Positions 24,141 to 33,526 of a DNA stretch of 52,726 bases are shown one piece after another (the first letter of the stretch is position 1; the number at the start of each line of letters is the position of its first letter). Where the stretch lies: the NCBI RefSeq assembly GCF_018413525.1, contig NZ_JAHCDD010000038.1:1-52726 (forward strand). Direction: 5' to 3'. Made by a program: the position numbers and the translations under genes. The notes below the pieces were generated by a model, which saw only the letters and a program-made list of their open reading frames with translations, ran no database searches and had not been told where the DNA came from. Origin of the DNA: Acidovorax sp. CCYZU-2555. GTDB lineage: Bacteria; Pseudomonadota; Gammaproteobacteria; Burkholderiales; Burkholderiaceae_C.

Positions 24141-25058
24141 ATGCGCGACCTCGACTTGACGACCCTGCGGCTGTTCATCGCCGTCTGCGAGCAGCGCAGC
24201 ATCACCGCCGCGGGCCTGCGCCAGGCCATGGTCGGCTCGGCGATCAGCAAGCGCCTGGCCCAGCTCGAGCACCAGGTCGGCACGCAGCTGCTGGTGCGCA
24301 AGCGCCGCGGCGTCGCCCCCACGCCCGCGGGCGAAACCCTGCTCGAACATGCGCGCGCGCTGCTGGCGCGCAGCGAACTGATAGCGCGCGACATGGCGGG
24401 CTATGCCCAGGGCACGCGCGGACATGTGCGGCTGCTGGTCACGGCGTCGGTCATGGCCGAGTCGCTGGCCGACGATGTCGCGGCCTTTCTCAAGCACCCC
24501 GACCACGGCCAGATCCAGGTCAGCCTCGAGGAACGCGTAAGCCCCGAAGTCGCGCGCGGCGTGCGCGACGGCAGCGCGTCGGTGGGCATCTGCTGGGACG
24601 CGGCCGACCTCGAAGGCCTGCAGACCCAGTCGTACCGCGGCGACCACCTGGCCATCTGCGCGCATGCGAGCCACCCCATCGCGGCGCGCGCGCAAGTGCA
24701 TTTCGCCGAAGTGCTCGACTATGAATACGTGAGCATGCCCGCGCTCAGCGCCGTGCAGCAGTTGCTCACGCGCACCGCGGCCGTCGAAGGCAAGGTATTG
24801 CAGCACCGCATGCAGGTGTCGCACTTCGATGCCGCGCTGCGCGTGGTGCGCGCCAACCTCGCGATCAGCGTGATGCCGGCTGAAATCGCCGAACCTTTCG
24901 CCCAGGCCTACGGCCTGAGGCTGGTACCGCTGGCCGACGACTGGGCGCAGCGGCGCTTCGCGATCTGCTACCGCAGCCAGGACCAATTGAGCCCGGCCGC
25001 GCGGCTGCTGGTCGCGCATCTGCATGCCTGCGGGCCAGGCGCAGAAACCGCGCAATGA
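24141..25058 (+). CDS. LysR-family transcriptional regulator
   Basis: 305 residues from ATG 24141; the frame continues upstream to a TTG at 24105, but the family start LDLTTLRLFIAVCEQRSIT fits the ATG. The N-terminal HTH (SITAAGLRQAMVGSAISKRLAQLEHQVGTQLLVRKRRGVAPTPAG) and the two-lobe ligand domain (RGHVRLLVTASVMAESLADDV...) are clear. The protein is divergent from the HMGL-CaiB operon and is most likely its activator, responding to the substrate or a CoA intermediate. No strong Shine-Dalgarno sequence is seen. Confidence 0.9.
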   Translation: MRDLDLTTLRLFIAVCEQRSITAAGLRQAMVGSAISKRLAQLEHQVGTQLLVRKRRGVAPTPAGETLLEHARALLARSELIARDMAGYAQGTRGHVRLLVTASVMAESLADDVAAFLKHPDHGQIQVSLEERVSPEVARGVRDGSASVGICWDAADLEGLQTQSYRGDHLAICAHASHPIAARAQVHFAEVLDYEYVSMPALSAVQQLLTRTAAVEGKVLQHRMQVSHFDAALRVVRANLAISVMPAEIAEPFAQAYGLRLVPLADDWAQRRFAICYRSQDQLSPAARLLVAHLHACGPGAETAQ

Positions 25059-25251
25059 GGGCTTGCGCGCCATCGTGGCTTGGCAGCAACAATTGGCTGG
25101 AATTTGCGCATTTTGGAACCTCTGCGCCTGATGGGCGTGGCTTTGGAGCTATTAAACTTGTAGCAAGATACTTTCCACGCTATAGTCAATCACGACTTGG
25201 CGAAGCTGGCCAACGCCTCGCTCAACCCCCATCGCGCAAGGAGAAGCGTCC

Positions 25252-25557
25252 ATGAGCCCCAAGGAAAATGTCGCCATCAACCAGCTGTTCGAGCGGCTCG
25301 AATGCCGTTACGCACTGCGGGTGCTGTGGGCGCTCCGGGATGGCCACCCCCAGACGTTTCGCCTGCTGCAGGACAGCGTGGGAGGCATCACGCCCAACAC
25401 GCTGAACACCCGCATCAAGGAGTTGCGCGAATGCGGTTTGCTCGAGCACGGCAGCGATGGCTACATCGTGACGCTGTCGGGCCAGGATCTGCTCAAACGA
25501 CTCAGCGATGTACAGGCTTTTGCCAACCGCTGGGTCGCGGCGCGCGCCAAGAAGTAA
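25252..25557 (+). CDS. Winged-helix regulator, HxlR-like
   Basis: 101 residues. The arrangement LFERLECRYALRVLWALRDGHPQTFRLLQDSVGGITPNTLNTRIKELRECGLLEHGSDGYIVTLSGQDLL follows the HxlR fold: first helix, recognition helix (TPNTLNTRIKELRECGL) and wing. The N-terminal Cys of sensor HxlR proteins is absent, but Cys18 in ECRYALR sits near that position. ATG 25252 is preceded by AAGGAG. It stands alone between the LysR and FKBP genes with no obvious target, and may regulate itself or the FKBP gene 88 bp downstream. Confidence 0.75.
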   Translation: MSPKENVAINQLFERLECRYALRVLWALRDGHPQTFRLLQDSVGGITPNTLNTRIKELRECGLLEHGSDGYIVTLSGQDLLKRLSDVQAFANRWVAARAKK

Positions 25558-25645
25558 AGTACGGCATGGCGACGCGCGGACTTCCCGTCCGCGGTCATGT
25601 GCCTGTTCCGGGCACTTTTACAGACGCATATTTCAAGGATTTCTC

Positions 25646-25999
25646 ATGGCTTTCACCACCACCGCATCCGGCCTGCAATTCGAAGACACCGTTGTGGGCG
25701 ACGGCGCTGAAGCCAAGCGCGGCGGCAACGTCACGGTGCACTACACCGGCTGGCTTTACAACGAAGGCGTGCAAGGCGCCAAGTTCGACTCGAGCAAGGA
25801 CCGCAAGGACCCCTTCGTCTTCGCCCTGGGCGCAGGCATGGTCATCAAGGGCTGGGACGAAGGCGTGCAGGGCATGAAGGTCGGCGGCGCACGCACGCTG
25901 ATCATCCCCGCAGCCCTGGGCTATGGCGCACGCGGCGCCGGCGGCGTGATCCCCCCGAACGCCACGCTCAAGTTCGACGTCGAGTTGCTGGCGGTATAA
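25646..25999 (+). CDS. FKBP-type peptidyl-prolyl cis-trans isomerase
   Basis: 117 residues, a single FKBP domain without signal peptide, so cytoplasmic. ATG 25646 has AAGGA 7 bp upstream. Active-site residues are visible: VHYTGWL, KFDSSKDRKDPFVFALGAGMVIKGWDEGVQGMKVGG (FD, F, VI-W) and LGYGARGAGGVIPPNATLKFDVELL (Y and the terminal F). It catalyses proline isomerisation during folding. It is similar to minimal Burkholderiales FKBPs. It is convergent with ppsA, separated by a dispersed repeat and a terminator. Confidence 0.95.
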   Translation: MAFTTTASGLQFEDTVVGDGAEAKRGGNVTVHYTGWLYNEGVQGAKFDSSKDRKDPFVFALGAGMVIKGWDEGVQGMKVGGARTLIIPAALGYGARGAGGVIPPNATLKFDVELLAV

Positions 26000-26002
26000 A
26001 AA

Positions 26003-26150
26003 GCACCCCCTGAGACGCTACGCCGGACGGCCGGCCCCGTCTTCCCCCTCTCAACCTTCGGTGGAGGGGGACGGCAGCCTCGCTGCGGGGCGGCCCTTGC
26101 TCGCTGCCCCCATGCTGGGGCACGCCAGTTTCAAAGCCGTACGCCCTGAG
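26003..26150. repeat. Possible dispersed intergenic repeat (Comamonadaceae type)
   Basis: CACCCCCTGAGACGCTACGC, then CCCCCTC...GAGGGGG hairpin arms (near 26046-26069), CTCGCTGCGGGGCGGCCCTT, and GCACGCCAGTTTCAAAGCC. From memory this block pattern recurs between genes in Acidovorax and Comamonas genomes; within this window I see only one copy. It lies between the convergent FKBP and ppsA genes. Function unknown; the hairpins may protect transcript ends. Confidence 0.45.
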
Positions 26151-26198
26151 CCTGCCTACGCGGCCCGGTTAAAGGGCCACCAGCTCAGCGCAGAAATG

Positions 26199-26224
26199 AA
26201 AAAAGCGGCCCAGGCCGCTTTTTT
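26199..26224. terminator. Bidirectional terminator between the FKBP gene and ppsA
   Basis: AAAAAAGCGGCC-CA-GGCCGCTTTTTT is a perfect inverted repeat with an A-run before and a T-run after, so it can terminate on both strands. It lies 18 bp beyond the ppsA stop (minus strand) and about 200 bp beyond the FKBP stop. Confidence 0.85.
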
Positions 26225-26241
26225 CATGGGGCAACCGCTTT

Positions 26242-28635
26242 TTAACGGTCAGCCAACTGCTGCCAGGTGGCAACGACGCTGTCAGGGTTCAGCGAGATCG
26301 ACGAGATGTTCAGGTCGGCGAGCCACAGCGCGAAGTCGGGGTGGTCCGATGGGCCCTGACCGCAGATGCCCACGTACTTGCCCTTGGCCAGGCAGGCCGC
26401 GATCACGCGCTCGAGCAGCTTCTTGACCGCGGGATCGCGTTCGTCGAAGTCGGCGGCCAGCAGTTCCAGGCCGGAATCGCGGTCCAGGCCCAGCGTCAGC
26501 TGGGTCAGGTCGTTGGAGCCGATGGAGAAGCCGTCGAAATGCTCGAGGAACTCGTCGGCCAGGATGGCGTTCGAGGGCACTTCGCACATCATGATCAGCT
26601 TCAGGCCGTTGTCACCGCGCTTGAGACCGTTGTCGGCCAGCAGCTGGTTGACGCGCTCGGCTTGCTTCAAGGTGCGCACGAAGGGGATCATGATCTGCAC
26701 GTTCGTCAGACCCATGTCTTCGCGCACACGGCGCAGGGCTTCGCATTCCATCTTGAACGCTTCGCCGAAGTCGGCGCTGATGTAGCGCGCCGCGCCGCGG
26801 AAGCCCAGCATCGGGTTCTCTTCCTCGGGCTCGTAGCGGCTGCCGCCGATCAGCTTGCGGTACTCGTTGGACTTGAAGTCCGACATGCGCACGATGACGG
26901 GCTTGGGGTAGAACGCCGCGGCAATGGTTGCCACGCCTTCGGCGACCTTGTCGACATAGAAAGCGCGCGGAGAAGCATGGCCGCGGGCCACGGATTCGAC
27001 GGCCTTCTTCAGGTCGGCATCAACAGCGGGGTAGTCAAGGATGGCCTTGGGGTGCACGCCGATGTTGTTGTTGATGATGAATTCGACACGCGCCAGACCC
27101 ACGCCTTCGTTGGGCAGCTGGGCGAAGTCGAAGGCCAGCTGGGGGTTGCCGACGTTCATCATGATCTTGGTCGAGATCTCGGGCATCGCGCCGCGCTGCA
27201 CTTCGGTGACTTCGGTTTCGATCAGGCCGTCGTAGATCTTGCCGGTGTCGCCTTCGGCGCAGGACACGGTCACGAGCATGCCGGCCTTGAGCAGGTCGGT
27301 CGCATTGCCGCAGCCGACCACGGCCGGAATGCCCAGTTCACGCGCGATGATGGCCGCGTGGCAGGTACGGCCGCCGCGGTTGGTGACGATGGCCGAAGCA
27401 CGCTTCATCACCGGCTCCCAGTTGGGATCGGTCATGTCGGTGACCAGCACGTCGCCGGCCTGGACCTGGTCCATCTGCGAGATGTCGCTGACCAGACGCA
27501 CGGGACCGGTACCGATCTTCTGACCGATGGCGCGGCCTTCGGCCAGCACGGAGCCCGTGCCCATGAGCTTGTAGCGCAGTTCGGCCTGGCCCTTGGACTG
27601 GCTCTTCACGGTTTCAGGACGTGCCTGCAGGATGTAGATCTGGCCGTCGGTGCCGTCCTTGCCCCACTCGATGTCCATGGGACGGCCGTAGTGGTCTTCG
27701 ATCACCAGCGCGTAGCGCGCCAGTTGCTCGACGTCGGCGTCGGTCAGCGAGTAGCGGTTGCGCAGCTCGGGAGCGACATCGGTGGTCTTGACCAGCTTGC
27801 CGCTCGCGGCCTTCTCTTCGGCCGAAGCGAACACCATCTGCACCAGCTTGGAGCCGAGGTTGCGGCGGATCAGCGCCTTCTTGCCGGCCTTGAGCATGGG
27901 CTTGTGCACATAGAACTCGTCGGGGTTCACGGCGCCCTGCACCACGGTCTCGCCCAGGCCGTAGCTCGAGGTGATGAACACCACGTCTTCGAAGCCTGAT
28001 TCGGTGTCGATGGTGAACATCACGCCGGCCGCACCGGTGTCGGAGCGCACCATGCGCTGCACGCCGGCCGACAGGGCCACGACGTCATGCGCGAAGCCCT
28101 TGTGCACGCGGTAGGAAATCGCGCGGTCGTTGTACAACGAGGCGAACACTTCCTTCATCTTGTGCAGCACGTCGTCGATGCCGACCACGTTCAGGAAGGT
28201 TTCCTGCTGGCCCGCGAACGATGCGTCGGGCAGATCTTCGGCCGTGGCCGAGGAACGCACGGCGAACGACGCCTGGCTATTGCCCGCGCTCAGCGTGGCG
28301 AAAGCTTCGCCAATGGCTTTTTGCAGGTCGGCGGGGAAAGGCTGGTTCTCGACCATGGCGCGGATTTCCGCACCGGCCACGGCCAGCGCGCGCACGTCTT
28401 CGATGTCGAGCGCGGCAAGTCGGGCGTTGATGCGATCGGCCAGGCCTTCGAAAGCCAGGAATTCGCGGAACGCGTGGGCCGTGGTCGCGAAGCCCGTGGG
28501 GACCTTCACGCCTTCGGGCAATTGGGAGATCATTTCGCCGAGCGAGGCGTTCTTGCCGCCGACCGACTCGACGTCGCTCATTCTCAGTTTCTCGAACGGA
28601 ACGACCAGGGCGGTCGCTTCAAACAGTGCAGACAT
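26242..28635 (-). CDS. ppsA: Phosphoenolpyruvate synthase
   Basis: 797 residues, the usual length (E. coli 792). Converts pyruvate plus ATP to PEP, AMP and phosphate for gluconeogenesis. The N-terminal ATP-grasp domain holds [11 protein letters not shown] and [23 protein letters not shown]. The swivelling domain carries the phosphohistidine in [21 protein letters not shown] near residue 420, and the PEP/pyruvate-binding barrel contains [13 protein letters not shown] [18 protein letters not shown] and the active Cys in [11 protein letters not shown] near 757. The ATG at 28635 follows GGAG. The gene is divergent from ppsR, whose product controls this enzyme by phosphorylation. Confidence 0.97.
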   Translation of the reverse strand: MSALFEATALVVPFEKLRMSDVESVGGKNASLGEMISQLPEGVKVPTGFATTAHAFREFLAFEGLADRINARLAALDIEDVRALAVAGAEIRAMVENQPFPADLQKAIGEAFATLSAGNSQASFAVRSSATAEDLPDASFAGQQETFLNVVGIDDVLHKMKEVFASLYNDRAISYRVHKGFAHDVVALSAGVQRMVRSDTGAAGVMFTIDTESGFEDVVFITSSYGLGETVVQGAVNPDEFYVHKPMLKAGKKALIRRNLGSKLVQMVFASAEEKAASGKLVKTTDVAPELRNRYSLTDADVEQLARYALVIEDHYGRPMDIEWGKDGTDGQIYILQARPETVKSQSKGQAELRYKLMGTGSVLAEGRAIGQKIGTGPVRLVSDISQMDQVQAGDVLVTDMTDPNWEPVMKRASAIVTNRGGRTCHAAIIARELGIPAVVGCGNATDLLKAGMLVTVSCAEGDTGKIYDGLIETEVTEVQRGAMPEISTKIMMNVGNPQLAFDFAQLPNEGVGLARVEFIINNNIGVHPKAILDYPAVDADLKKAVESVARGHASPRAFYVDKVAEGVATIAAAFYPKPVIVRMSDFKSNEYRKLIGGSRYEPEEENPMLGFRGAARYISADFGEAFKMECEALRRVREDMGLTNVQIMIPFVRTLKQAERVNQLLADNGLKRGDNGLKLIMMCEVPSNAILADEFLEHFDGFSIGSNDLTQLTLGLDRDSGLELLAADFDERDPAVKKLLERVIAACLAKGKYVGICGQGPSDHPDFALWLADLNISSISLNPDSVVATWQQLADR

Positions 28636-28840
28636 GGGAAAGCTCCAAAGTTAAAAACCGCTGCGATCCGCGCCATCCGGTGGCGCGGGTCTGGTCCATG
28701 CTGCACTGCGCAGGCTTTGCTCTTCTGGTTGTGGGCCGCCGATGAGCATGAACGTGAAATTGGGAATAATGGGCGCCATTGTAGGCCCGCGTCCGGTTTC
28801 CGCGCGTCTGGCTCGTTATTCACTTCATACCCAGAGCACC

Positions 28841-29662
28841 ATGCACACGCGCACCGTATTCCTGATCTCCGACGGCACCGGCATCACCGCCGAGACGTTC
28901 GGCAAAGCCCTGATGACGCAATTCGACGTGAGTGCGCGCTTCGTACGCATTCCTTTCGTCGACACGGTGGACAAGGCGCACCAGACCGTGCGCCAAATCA
29001 ACCACACTGGCGAAGTGGAAGGCAAGAAGCCCATCGTCTTCACCACGCTGGTCGACATGGAAGTGGTCGACGTCATCCGCGACAACTGCAAGGGCATGCT
29101 GCTCGACATGTTCGGCACCTTCGTCAATCCGCTGGAGGAAGAGCTGGGCCTCAAGTCCCACCACCGCGTGGGGCGTTTTTCCGACATCAGCCAGAGCAAG
29201 GAATATCTGGACCGCATGGAGGCCATCAACTTCAGCCTGGCCCATGACGACGGCCAGACCCACCACGACCTCGCGGGCGCCGACGTGATCCTGGTCGGCG
29301 TGAGCCGCAGCGGCAAGACGCCGACCAGCCTCTACCTGGCCATGCAGTTCGGCATGAAGGTCGGCAACTACCCGCTGATTCCCGAAGATTTCGACCGGCG
29401 CCAGCTGCCGCCCGCGCTGCTGCCGCTGCGCAAGAAGCTGTTCGGCCTGTCGATAGACCCGCAGCGCCTGTCCGACATCCGCAACGAGCGCCGGCCCAAC
29501 TCGCGCTACGCCAGCCTCGAAAACTGCCGCCACGAAGTCGCCGAAGCCGAAGCCATGATGCGCCGCACGGGCATTCGCTGGCTGTCGAGCACCAACAAGT
29601 CGATCGAGGAAATCGCCACGACCATCCTGCAGGATGTGAAGCCGGAACGCTTGGGCTACTGA
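28841..29662 (+). CDS. ppsR: PEP synthase regulatory kinase/phosphorylase
   Basis: 273 residues from the ATG at 28841, giving [18 protein letters not shown], the conserved start of DUF299 proteins; the frame extends further upstream to 28742 but that part lacks similarity. The P-loop [15 protein letters not shown] and the C-terminal [18 protein letters not shown] are characteristic. The bifunctional enzyme inactivates PpsA by ADP-dependent Thr phosphorylation and reactivates it by phosphate-dependent removal. It is divergent from ppsA with a 205-bp shared promoter region. Confidence 0.95.
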   Translation: MHTRTVFLISDGTGITAETFGKALMTQFDVSARFVRIPFVDTVDKAHQTVRQINHTGEVEGKKPIVFTTLVDMEVVDVIRDNCKGMLLDMFGTFVNPLEEELGLKSHHRVGRFSDISQSKEYLDRMEAINFSLAHDDGQTHHDLAGADVILVGVSRSGKTPTSLYLAMQFGMKVGNYPLIPEDFDRRQLPPALLPLRKKLFGLSIDPQRLSDIRNERRPNSRYASLENCRHEVAEAEAMMRRTGIRWLSSTNKSIEEIATTILQDVKPERLGY

Positions 29663-29671
29663 AGCCCAACG

Positions 29672-29702
29672 AAAAAAGGACTGCCGCGGCAGTCCTTTTT
29701 TT
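29672..29702. terminator. Bidirectional terminator between ppsR and ahpF
   Basis: AAAAAAGGACTGCC-GC-GGCAGTCCTTTTTTT forms a strong inverted repeat with A- and T-runs, located 10 bp after the ppsR stop and 13 bp after the ahpF stop on the opposite strand. It should serve both genes. Confidence 0.9.
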
Positions 29703-29714
29703 CACCCGCGGGTG

Positions 29715-31271
29715 TCAGTGGCGGATCAAGTGATCGAAGGCCGACAGCGCCGCGGTCGCGCCAGCGCCGGCCGCGATGATGATCTGCTTGTACGGCACAT
29801 CGGTGCAGTCGCCCGCGGCGAATACGCCGGGCACGTTGGTGTGGCCCTTGGCGTCGATGATCACTTCACCGAAGCGTGTCAGCTCGACCGTGCCCTTGAG
29901 CCAGTCGGTGTTGGGCAGCAGGCCGATCTGCACGAAGATGCCTTCGAGCGCCACGTCCTTGACTTCACCGGACACACGGTCCTTGTAGGTCAGTCCCGTG
30001 ACCTTCTTGCCGTCGCCGTTGACCTGCGTGGTCTCGGCGTTGACGATGATGGTCACGTTGGGCAGGCTGCGCAGCTTCTTTTGCAGCACGGCATCGGCGC
30101 GCAGTTCTGCGCCGAACTCGAGCAGCGTCACATGCTTGACCAGGCCGGCCAGATCGATCGCGGCTTCGACGCCCGAGTTGCCGCCGCCGATCACGGCCAC
30201 GGGCTTGCCCTTGAACAGCGGACCGTCGCAGTGCGGGCAATACGTCACGCCCTTGGTACGGTACTGCTCTTCGCCGGGCACGTTCATGTTGCGCCAGCGC
30301 GCGCCCGTCGACAGGATCACGGTCTTCGATTGCAGCGTCGCACCCGACTCGAGTTCCACGGTGATCAGGCCGCCCTCTTCCTTGGCCGGCACCAGCGCCT
30401 TGGCGCGCTGCAGGTTCATGATGTCGACTTCATAGTCGCGCACATGGCGTTCGAGCGCCGCGGCGAACTGCGGGCCTTCGGTCTTCTGCACCGAGATGAA
30501 GTTCTCGATGTCGACGGTGTCGAGCACCTGGCCACCCAGACGTTCGGCCGCAATGCCGGTGCGAATGCCCTTGCGCGCCGCGTAGACCGCCGCCGCCGCG
30601 CCGGCCGGGCCGCCGCCGACGATCAGCACGTCGAACGCGTCCTTGGCGCTGATCTTCGCGGCTTCGCGCGCCGCGGCGCCGCTGTCGACCTTGGCGACGA
30701 TCTCGGCGAGTTCCATGCGGCCCTGGCCGAAGCGCTCGCCGTTGACGAACACCGTGGGCACGCCCATGATTTCGCGCGACTCGACTTCGCTCTGGAACAG
30801 GCCGCCGTCGATCGCCGTATGGGTGATGTTGGGGTTGAGCACGCTCATCAGGTTGAGCGCCTGCACCACATCGGGGCAGTTATGGCACGACAGCGAGTAA
30901 TAGGTCTCGAAGTTCAGCGGCGTGTCGATGCCGCGGATCTGCTCCAGCAGTTCCGCCGATTCCTTCGAAGGGTGGCCGCCGACCTGCAGCAGCGCGAGCA
31001 CCAGCGAAGTGAATTCATGGCCCAGGGGCACGCCCGCAAAGCGCAGGCCGGTGTCCACGCCGGGGTTGGTGATCAGGAACGAAGGCTTGCGCACATCGGC
31101 CGCATTGTTCTCGACCACGGTGATCTTGTCGCTCAGCGCGACCAGATCGGCGAGCAGGGACTTGACTTCGCCAGACGCCTTGCCGTCGTCGAGCGTGGCG
31201 ACGATTTCGATGGGCTTTTGCACCCGTTCCAGGTATGCCTTGAGTTGGGTCTTGAGGGTGGCGTCGAGCAT
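29715..31271 (-). CDS. ahpF: Alkyl hydroperoxide reductase subunit F
   Basis: 518 residues from ATG 31271 (AGGA 10 bp upstream; a TTG three codons earlier is less likely). Domain order: tandem thioredoxin-fold N-terminal domain with the redox pair in [13 protein letters not shown]-binding [18 protein letters not shown], the active-site disulfide CPHCDGPLF, and the NAD-binding [14 protein letters not shown]. It passes electrons from NADH to AhpC to reduce peroxides. It lies downstream of ahpC on the same strand with a terminator-like hairpin between, which would make its level lower than AhpC. Confidence 0.97.
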   Translation of the reverse strand: MLDATLKTQLKAYLERVQKPIEIVATLDDGKASGEVKSLLADLVALSDKITVVENNAADVRKPSFLITNPGVDTGLRFAGVPLGHEFTSLVLALLQVGGHPSKESAELLEQIRGIDTPLNFETYYSLSCHNCPDVVQALNLMSVLNPNITHTAIDGGLFQSEVESREIMGVPTVFVNGERFGQGRMELAEIVAKVDSGAAAREAAKISAKDAFDVLIVGGGPAGAAAAVYAARKGIRTGIAAERLGGQVLDTVDIENFISVQKTEGPQFAAALERHVRDYEVDIMNLQRAKALVPAKEEGGLITVELESGATLQSKTVILSTGARWRNMNVPGEEQYRTKGVTYCPHCDGPLFKGKPVAVIGGGNSGVEAAIDLAGLVKHVTLLEFGAELRADAVLQKKLRSLPNVTIIVNAETTQVNGDGKKVTGLTYKDRVSGEVKDVALEGIFVQIGLLPNTDWLKGTVELTRFGEVIIDAKGHTNVPGVFAAGDCTDVPYKQIIIAAGAGATAALSAFDHLIRH

Positions 31272-31323
31272 AATAGTCAAATCCTACTAAAATTTATTAT
31301 TGATAGCTAAAGTTCAAGTGCTT

Positions 31324-31351
31324 CAAAAAAAGCCCAGGTCGCCCCGGGCTT
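31324..31351 (-). terminator. Intercistronic terminator/attenuator between ahpC and ahpF
   Basis: On the minus strand AAAAGCCCGGGGCGACCTGGGC forms a stem that is followed by TTTTTTT. It lies 17 bp after ahpC and about 50 bp before ahpF. Partial read-through would give much ahpC mRNA and a little ahpC-ahpF mRNA, which fits the known excess of AhpC over AhpF. Confidence 0.75.
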
Positions 31352-31367
31352 TTCAAGGGGCAATTGC

Positions 31368-31931
31368 TTAGATCTTGCCGACCAGATCCAGCGAAGGAGC
31401 CAGCGTGGCTTCGCCTTCGTGCCACTTGGCGGGGCAGACTTCACCGGGGTGAGCGGCGACGTACTGAGCAGCCTTGACCTTGCGCAGCAGTTCGGTGGCG
31501 TCACGGCCAATGCCTTCGGCGGTGATTTCCACAGCCTGGATCACGCCTTGGGGGTCGATGATGAAGGTACCGCGGTTGGCCAGGCCCTGGTCGGCGCGCA
31601 GGATTTCGAAGTTGTTCGAGATGGCCATGGTCGGGTCGCCGATCATGGTGTACTGGATCTTGGCGATGGTTTCCGATGCATCGTGCCAGGCCTTGTGCAC
31701 GAAGTGGGTGTCGGTGGACACGGAGAAGATCTCCACGCCCATCTTCTGGAATTCTGCGTGGTGGTCAGCGACGTCGCCCAGCTCGGTGGGGCAGACGAAG
31801 GTGAAGTCGGCGGGGTAGAAAACGAACACAGCCCACTTGCCCAGCACGTCCTTTTCAGTGATGTCGATGAACTTGCCGGCCTTGAAAGCGCTGGCCTTGA
31901 AAGGTTTGATTTCGGTATTGATAACGGACAT
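31368..31931 (-). CDS. ahpC: Alkyl hydroperoxide reductase subunit C (typical 2-Cys peroxiredoxin)
   Basis: 187 residues, as in E. coli AhpC. The peroxidatic C47 is in [10 protein letters not shown] and the resolving C166 in GEVCPAKW; the GGLG-like and YF motifs that make such enzymes sensitive to overoxidation are replaced here (ADQGLANRG; the C-terminus ends SLDLVGKI). It reduces H2O2, organic peroxides and peroxynitrite, regenerated by AhpF. The upstream region has a strong inverted repeat at 32000-32025. The adjacent bfr gene links peroxide and iron defence. Confidence 0.97.
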   Translation of the reverse strand: MSVINTEIKPFKASAFKAGKFIDITEKDVLGKWAVFVFYPADFTFVCPTELGDVADHHAEFQKMGVEIFSVSTDTHFVHKAWHDASETIAKIQYTMIGDPTMAISNNFEILRADQGLANRGTFIIDPQGVIQAVEITAEGIGRDATELLRKVKAAQYVAAHPGEVCPAKWHEGEATLAPSLDLVGKI

Positions 31932-31999
31932 GGTTGCTTCCTTAGGTAATGCGACTGAACACAGGTATGAAGTTTAGAGCTTCTACAGGATATATCCAA

Positions 32000-32025
32000 T
32001 CAATTGACTTTATTATGTCAATTGA
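32000..32025. promoter_or_regulatory. 9-bp inverted repeat in the ahpC/bfr promoter region
   Basis: TCAATTGAC (32000-32008) and GTCAATTGA (32017-32025) are perfect inverted arms separated by TTTATTAT. It lies about 70 bp upstream of ahpC, in a locally AT-rich gap between the divergent ahpC and bfr genes, and so may be an operator for a peroxide or iron regulator (OxyR, PerR/Fur family). It is not a clean match to the E. coli OxyR or Fur consensus. Confidence 0.55.
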
Positions 32026-32192
32026 ATTTGGCTATCAAATACCATGATTCATAGCCCCTCGACCTGCAGCCGGATAACGAGAACGCGAGTCATCATCAAA
32101 CGCAGACAGACCGGATTTGCAGGGACAAGCCCTTACAACCATCCTGTGAACAGCGACAATTGGCGCATTCACATAAAGCGAAGGAGTTCCCC

Positions 32193-32669
32193 ATGAAAGG
32201 CGATTTACAAGCCATTGCCCACCTGCAGGCACAACTGAAGAATGAGCTGACGGCCATCAATCAGTACTTCCTGCACTACCGCATGTACAAGCACTGGGGC
32301 TTCGACAAGCTGGCAAAGAAGGAATACGCAGAGTCGATCGGCGAAATGAAGCACGCCGACTGGCTGATGGACCGCATCTTCACGCTCGACGGCCTGCCCA
32401 ACCTGCAGGATCTGGGCAAGCTGCAGATCGGCGAAGACGTGCCCGAGTGCCTGGCCTGCGATCTGCGCCTGGAGTTGGGCGCGCAGCAGACCATCAAGGA
32501 CGGCATTGCCCACTGCGAATCGGTGCGCGACTACGTTTCGCGCGACCTGCTGCAGAAGATCCTCGACGACACGGAAGAGCACATCGACTTCCTCGAAACC
32601 CAGATCGACCTGATCGACAAGGTCGGCGTGCAAAACTATCTGCAATCGCAGATGGGTGAGCTGGAATAA
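32193..32669 (+). CDS. bfr: Bacterioferritin
   Basis: 158 residues, standard length, with AAGGAG 6 bp before ATG 32193. It stores iron as ferric mineral in a 24-mer shell. The heme-binding Met52 and ferroxidase ligands E18, E51, H54 and E94 are in place (KNELTAINQYF, IGEMKHADWL, DLRLELGA). The last helix reads ILDDTEEHIDFLE, so H130 is kept but position 127 is Thr where E. coli has Glu. It is divergent from ahpC, and a strong terminator follows at 32691. Confidence 0.95.
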   Translation: MKGDLQAIAHLQAQLKNELTAINQYFLHYRMYKHWGFDKLAKKEYAESIGEMKHADWLMDRIFTLDGLPNLQDLGKLQIGEDVPECLACDLRLELGAQQTIKDGIAHCESVRDYVSRDLLQKILDDTEEHIDFLETQIDLIDKVGVQNYLQSQMGELE

Positions 32670-32690
32670 AACTTCCACGATGAAAATTGA

Positions 32691-32715
32691 AAGCGGGCCT
32701 GGCCCGCTTTTTTTT
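32691..32715 (+). terminator. Rho-independent terminator of bfr
   Basis: AAGCGGGCC-T-GGCCCGCTTTTTTTT: a strong stem and long T-run 22 bp after the bfr stop. Confidence 0.9.
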
Positions 32716-32758
32716 CGCCTGCTTGCCCCTGAACGCAACGCAGAGCGCCAATATCGCT

Positions 32759-33037
32759 ATGCTCGCCCCCATGCAGAATCCGCCCGAGACGCCCCCCGCT
32801 CCCCCGAAGCAAGCCAACAACCCCTTGCACGGCCTGACGCTGGCCGCCATCGTCGAAGCCTTGCAGGCGCACTATGGCTGGGAAGAGCTTGCGCGGCTGG
32901 TGCCCATTCGCTGCTTCCAGAGCCAGCCCAGCGTCAACTCGAGCCTCAAGTTCCTGCGCCAGACGCCCTGGGCGCGCGAGAAGGTCGAAGGCCTGTACCT
33001 GTTCATGCTGCGCGAAAAACGCAGAGGCGGCCGCTGA
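32759..33037 (+). CDS. VF530-family small DNA-binding-like protein (DUF2132)
   Basis: 92 residues from ATG 32759, or 88 from ATG 32771; no clear Shine-Dalgarno sequence settles it. The conserved core NPLHGLTLAAIVEALQAHYGWEELARLVPIRCFQSQPSVNSSLKFLRQTPWAREKVEGLYL matches the VF530 family, whose structure resembles DNA-binding folds. Function unproven. The N-terminus is Pro-rich and probably disordered. It stands alone between bfr and the minus-strand DUF2269 gene, 18 bp from the latter's stop. Confidence 0.85.
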   Translation: MLAPMQNPPETPPAPPKQANNPLHGLTLAAIVEALQAHYGWEELARLVPIRCFQSQPSVNSSLKFLRQTPWAREKVEGLYLFMLREKRRGGR

Positions 33038-33055
33038 GCGCATCGAACAGGGCGC

Positions 33056-33526
33056 TCAGAGCGCCGGCTTGTTGACCATCAGGTAGAACACGATGCCCAT
33101 CGCCGCGAAGGCCGGGTAGCCCAGGCGCTCCCACCAACGCTGGTAGTGCGCATGCAGGGCCGGCAAAGGCTGGCCCGCGGCGAAAGCCTGGCTGGCCAGG
33201 CGAGACATCCTGATCTGCAGCCAGACCACGGGCAGCCAGCACAGGCCGGCGAACAGATAGAGCACGATCGACAGCGCAAGCCAGGGCGTGGACAACGGCC
33301 AGCCCGCCATGTGCGCCAGCGCCAGCCCCGTGATCGGCTGGACCACCACCGCCGGGCTGGTGAACCACCAGTCGGCGCGCACCACGAGCCGGCTCACGAC
33401 GGCCTGGGCCGCGACGCTGCCGCTGCGGTTCGTGAAGAACATGTAGAAAGCCGAACCCAGGCCCGTGCCCACGAGCACGACGCTGGAGACAATGTGGATC
33501 CACTTGAGCAGCAGGTAAGTGTTCAT
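33056..33526 (-). CDS. DUF2269-family membrane protein
   Basis: 156 residues from ATG 33526, whose ATGA overlaps the stop of the DoxX-like gene. Four predicted membrane helices (LLLKWIHIVSSVVLVGTGLGSAFYMFF; VVVQPITGLALAHMAG; WLALSIVLYLFAGLCWLPVVW; YPAFAAMGIVFYLMV). The His in KWIHIVSSV and the Trp-rich turns are the features of this family. Function unknown. It is the last gene of a four-gene coupled operon. Confidence 0.85.
   Translation of the reverse strand: MNTYLLLKWIHIVSSVVLVGTGLGSAFYMFFTNRSGSVAAQAVVSRLVVRADWWFTSPAVVVQPITGLALAHMAGWPLSTPWLALSIVLYLFAGLCWLPVVWLQIRMSRLASQAFAAGQPLPALHAHYQRWWERLGYPAFAAMGIVFYLMVNKPAL

Noticed and set aside
25059..25251. Possible gene or RNA between the LysR and winged-helix genes
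   Set aside because: 193 bp without a credible frame; only short AT-rich patches that could be the promoter of the winged-helix gene.
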